Of a stretch of DNA of 18,540 bases, positions 15,896 to 18,540 are shown piece by piece. The translations under genes and the position numbers were made by a program. This DNA comes from an uncultured Prevotella sp. Lineage in GTDB: Bacteria > Bacteroidota > Bacteroidia > Bacteroidales > Bacteroidaceae. The stretch covers positions 1 to 18,540 of the forward strand of contig CAKQEI010000049.1 in NCBI GenBank assembly GCA_934230115.1, given 5' to 3'. Numbering within the stretch: the first letter of the stretch is position 1; every line of letters begins with the position of its first letter. Under the pieces are notes generated by a model. The model ran no database searches. It had not been told where the DNA came from and was given only the letters and a program-made list of their open reading frames with translations.

Positions 15896-16108
15896 TCACA
15901 ACGCAACGTCAGCGTTAGTTTTAAAACGTCTCTTACAACGAATGTAGTTTCCGCGCTGTATGTATCTGCCGTGGCACGAGATGCCATCCTTTGCATACTT
16001 CTTCTTGCAGTCAACGTCGCCACCAATGATGTCGTCCATCTCGTCAAGTTTCAGAATGTCAATAGTGTCTGACATTCCAACATTTAATAAATCGATTTTC
16101 TTTTCCAT
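15896..16108 (-). CDS. Double-glycine leader RiPP precursor peptide, three-Cys basic core
   Basis: Small protein of 70 residues that I take as the substrate of the maturase and exporter. The leader (1-30) ends ILKLDEMDDIIGG. It fits the double-glycine consensus position by position: Leu at -12, Glu at -8, Met at -7, Ile at -4, Gly at -2 and -1. The predicted core (31-70) is 40 residues, with Cys34, Cys45 and Cys58 and 11 Lys/Arg against 4 Asp, net charge about +7; the leader is acidic. Aromatic-x-basic triplets recur (Y38-A-K, H46-G-R, Y55-I-R), and YIQR/YIRC looks like a short internal repeat. It has its own promoter and is followed by a terminator, as expected for a precursor needed in excess over its enzymes. 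I do not recognise the core from any described family. An unmodified basic peptide bacteriocin is the main alternative. Confidence 0.8.
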   Translation of the reverse strand: MEKKIDLLNVGMSDTIDILKLDEMDDIIGGDVDCKKKYAKDGISCHGRYIQRGNYIRCKRRFKTNADVAL

Positions 16109-16155
16109 ATTAAACTACTATTTAAATTGTAAGACAAACAGGCATTATACTTACG

Positions 16156-16189
16156 CAAAGTTACAACTAATATTTGGAAACTGAGCAAT
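16156..16189 (-). promoter_or_regulatory. Probable promoter of the precursor peptide gene
   Basis: On the minus strand TAACTTTG (16156-16163) is a full -7 match. The best -33 candidate is ATTG (16186-16189) at 22 nt, poor in sequence and spacing. The transcript would start near 16150, about 40 nt before the peptide start. It lies in the 93-bp gap after the GH89 gene. Confidence 0.55.
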
Positions 16190-16201
16190 ATTACAAATAA
16201 A

Positions 16202-18370
16202 TTACTTTGCAAATACTTCTGCAAATGCTTTTTGTGCAAATTCCACAGGATTTCCTTGAGCCTCGTATGGATAAGCATTATGTTGCAATGTCCACTTCTC
16301 ATCCATGGCATAGAAATCTATGTCTTGCATAGGCTTGCCATCTAATGTTGCTCTAAGAGCTGAAAAATAAGCCTTCCAGCGAGGATAATAGAAGTCGGCA
16401 AGCACTCCATTCCATTCCTTATGGGCATACTCACGCAACCCTCCACGTTCGGCAGCACTACGGTTGCCCCATGTTGTAATCTGCACACGGGCGTTCCATT
16501 CATAATGGTCGCGCTCAACATCATTCGTTCCAAGCAATCGGGCATAGCGTATCCAACGTCCTACCATAAAGTCGGGCATTGACGAAAGCAGACGGTCTTG
16601 CTGCTGTATTATATCAAGGAACTTGCTTGTAGTATGGTCGAACATCTTGCGGTCCTTTGCCTTATATGCAGCCACTATCTCATCATATACATAGCGTGCC
16701 TGCTCGGCTATAGCCTGACGTGTGATATCCACCAGGTCGTAGCAGAAATTGGCATTGGCATTCACCTCATGCGAAGCTTCCACCAAAAGCTGTGCTGCCC
16801 GGATAACATCATCAGGATTGTAATATTCCTCCATCTCCGACCACGACGACACCTGATAGGCATACAACGACGGACGCGCACAAAGTATCGACTCATGACA
16901 TCCCTGCTCCACAACCTTGGCGTGTGCTCCATATATCGACTGTGCAAGCAAGAGCCATGCCTGCTGCACCTTCGCATTGTTTATCCTGCCATAACGTGCC
17001 TCCACATAATCATGAAGCCATTCTTTCCATGCAAATTTGCTGTCGCGCCATGGCAATTCTGTTACAAGTTCATACATCACCGGATTGTTCTCTATGCCTT
17101 CCATAGTAAGGCCTACACCTTTGAGTGTAGAAGCAAAATTGCTCTGACGCGCCTTATAGTACTCATCTATCACATGCTGCAGTTTACCATACAATCCTAC
17201 ATTGCCTCCATAATTAAGCAACATGCAGAAAGCCCAGTCATGTCCGTTGAAACCTTCCTTGCGATACCATGACGACTCAGGGTCGCCCCATTGTGGTCGG
17301 CTCTCAGAATAAAGATCGAGCACCAACATGTCGCCATTCTTTAAGTTGCGTATCATGTCTGGATAAGGACATGCCTGCCACGACTGAGCCACCCATACAG
17401 CCTTAGGATTTACCTTTTTCATCTCCGCCATAATAGCCTCACCAGCAGCTTTCAAGTCTACTCCATTCACATTTCCACCCTCATGAAATGGATCCATACT
17501 GTAGAAATCAACTTTGCCGTATAATTTCTGCTGCTCCTTATAATATAATGAAGCAATTTCAGAGAAACGTCTGTCTGTAGGAAGAAGGAATGCAGGACGC
17601 TTATAGTCGCACCACTTGCCAGGGTCAGCAACATTTAGTCCGAGTCGTTGCTTGGCGTCATGCGGCACCATGCCAGAATAACCTGGCAAACATACATGTA
17701 TGCCAAGCTCCTTCATTCGCTTCATTATCTGCTTTTGGAGTGTCTCACGCTGACGATACCAATTATCAGAGTTTGGACCACCCCAACCCTCAAGATTATT
17801 CATCAGCCACCAAGCCTGAAAAGCAGGACCTGCAATAAACTGATTTGCCTCCTCTTTCGAATAACCAAGTTTCAATAATACATTGCGCCAAACAACGTCT
17901 GTACCAACAATGTCAAGGCAAAGATTTATGCCATGAAGAGCCATCCAGTCAAGTTCCTGCTCCCAACGTTGCCAATTCCAAAAAGCCATAGAATAAGACA
18001 GAGTGCAATAGTTGAGATAATAACGATACTTTATGTCTGTCTCGTGTCTTTCCACTTCTTGCACAAGCGGAAGAGTAGAAGGCAAAGAAGCATGCATTGA
18101 GTTCCATGTAAGATGCACTCCTACACGATACTTCAAATACCAATTAATACCAGAGGCAATACTCACATAGTTGTTGCCACGAATAAAAGGCTTACCATTC
18201 TTGGTTGAAATCTCAAAGAAATCACGATCGGAATGCACTGTTTCAGTTATAAACTTACGTGATGCACCCTTATCAATGCGTTCAAGCAATCCTTCAATAG
18301 GTGTAATGGCAAACAAATGCGATGCTATAAAAAGCATCAACACTGCCAAAAGGTTTCGTTTTTGTTTCAT
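16202..18370 (-). CDS. Secreted alpha-N-acetylglucosaminidase, GH89
   Basis: Exo-glycosidase that removes terminal alpha-linked GlcNAc, as found on heparan sulfate and on gastric-type mucin O-glycans. The three-part NAGLU layout is visible: a small N-terminal domain, a TIM barrel and an all-helical C-terminal domain. Likely catalytic carboxylates, numbered from the chosen start, are Glu297 in DPFHEGG and Glu424 in TMEGIENN, at the places matching the two known glutamates of human NAGLU and clostridial GH89. I start it at 18370 (MKQKRNLLAVLMLFIASHLFA), not at the longer in-frame ATG at 18433: this gives a proper signal peptide and 722 residues, and a -7 box lies between the two ATGs. It is a single gene between the rRNA operon end and the peptide cluster. 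No terminator was seen after it, so some readthrough into the precursor gene is possible. Confidence 0.92.
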   Translation of the reverse strand: MKQKRNLLAVLMLFIASHLFAITPIEGLLERIDKGASRKFITETVHSDRDFFEISTKNGKPFIRGNNYVSIASGINWYLKYRVGVHLTWNSMHASLPSTLPLVQEVERHETDIKYRYYLNYCTLSYSMAFWNWQRWEQELDWMALHGINLCLDIVGTDVVWRNVLLKLGYSKEEANQFIAGPAFQAWWLMNNLEGWGGPNSDNWYRQRETLQKQIMKRMKELGIHVCLPGYSGMVPHDAKQRLGLNVADPGKWCDYKRPAFLLPTDRRFSEIASLYYKEQQKLYGKVDFYSMDPFHEGGNVNGVDLKAAGEAIMAEMKKVNPKAVWVAQSWQACPYPDMIRNLKNGDMLVLDLYSESRPQWGDPESSWYRKEGFNGHDWAFCMLLNYGGNVGLYGKLQHVIDEYYKARQSNFASTLKGVGLTMEGIENNPVMYELVTELPWRDSKFAWKEWLHDYVEARYGRINNAKVQQAWLLLAQSIYGAHAKVVEQGCHESILCARPSLYAYQVSSWSEMEEYYNPDDVIRAAQLLVEASHEVNANANFCYDLVDITRQAIAEQARYVYDEIVAAYKAKDRKMFDHTTSKFLDIIQQQDRLLSSMPDFMVGRWIRYARLLGTNDVERDHYEWNARVQITTWGNRSAAERGGLREYAHKEWNGVLADFYYPRWKAYFSALRATLDGKPMQDIDFYAMDEKWTLQHNAYPYEAQGNPVEFAQKAFAEVFAK

Positions 18371-18410
18371 TGTTTTTATAGTGGGTTTGTTTATTTTATA
18401 AAGAATGATG

Positions 18411-18418
18411 TAAAGGTA
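18411..18418 (-). promoter_or_regulatory. Possible -7 element of the GH89 gene
   Basis: TACCTTTA on the minus strand differs from TAnnTTTG by one base. It would start transcription near 18404, downstream of the ATG at 18433, and so favours the start at 18370. No good -33 box was found. Confidence 0.4.
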
Positions 18419-18462
18419 CGAATTATTTCGCAATAAAACTATTAATTTTCTACGTATAGGAA

Positions 18463-18501
18463 TAAAAAAAAGGTCTCCAAAGTCGTTAGACCTTGAAGAC
18501 C
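18463..18501 (-). terminator. Terminator of the rRNA operon
   Basis: On the minus strand 18489-18501 pairs with 18472-18484 over 13 bp including two G-T wobbles, with a TAAC loop, followed by eight T (18464-18471). It begins about 10 nt after the 5S rRNA end. Confidence 0.85.
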
Positions 18502-18510
18502 CAAGTAAAA

Positions 18511-18540
18511 GAAGGCAGCCACCTACTCTCCCGCATTGCA
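18511..18540 (-). rRNA. rrf: 5S rRNA, 3' end only
   Basis: The minus strand reads TGCAATGCGGGAGAGTAGGT followed by GGCTGCCTTC, the conserved 3' end of bacterial 5S rRNA, and runs off the right edge. The exact mature 3' end is uncertain by a few bases. The terminator directly downstream supports this being the end of an rRNA operon. Confidence 0.85.

Noticed and set aside
18371..18433. Longer N-terminus for the GH89 enzyme starting at 18433
   Set aside because: The extra 21 residues precede a proper signal peptide and a likely -7 box falls within them, so the transcript would begin downstream of that ATG.

Overview
The window looks like chromosomal DNA from a Bacteroidales bacterium, most likely Prevotella or a close relative (Segatella/Hallella). 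The reasons are the long single-chain PurL beginning MILFF, Bacteroidota-type promoters (TTTG, 19 nt, TAnnTTTG) ahead of several genes, absence of strong Shine-Dalgarno sequences, a C39-type ABC exporter of Bacteroidota style, a secreted GH89 enzyme, and a 5S rRNA 3' end. Genus is inferred from protein style only.

Left part, 1-8244: housekeeping and ordinary accessory genes. An AT-rich region with repeated short motifs (1-170) precedes purL (purine synthesis). A terminator follows, then two half-size CHR-family (chromate transporter) genes. A 32-bp hairpin separates these from the convergent gene for a secreted M28 metallopeptidase. Across a divergent promoter region lies gpmI (glycolysis), which ends at a strong hairpin shared with the convergent ABC transporter gene.

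Middle part, 16108 down to 8243, all on the minus strand: a compact cluster that reads as a ribosomally made, modified peptide (RiPP) system. In transcription order it has a 70-residue precursor peptide with a canonical double-glycine leader and a very basic, three-cysteine core; a terminator; a lipoprotein-TPR-transmembrane-HTH regulator; a spacer with helically phased direct repeats just upstream of a good promoter; a radical SAM/SPASM maturase; a TonB-dependent-receptor-like outer-membrane barrel; and an ABC exporter whose N-terminal C39 peptidase has all its catalytic residues. The simplest model is that the maturase modifies the precursor core, the C39 domain cuts after Gly-Gly while exporting it, and the barrel serves at the outer membrane. 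The membrane-spanning regulator would control the maturase-barrel-exporter operon through the phased repeats. No HlyD-type adaptor, second modifying enzyme or obvious immunity gene is present.

Right part, 16202-18540, also minus strand: a secreted alpha-N-acetylglucosaminidase (GH89), then the terminator and the last ~30 nt of a 5S rRNA gene running into the window from the right edge.

The best candidate for an undescribed system is the peptide cluster, particularly the precursor and the phased repeats that may be its operator.
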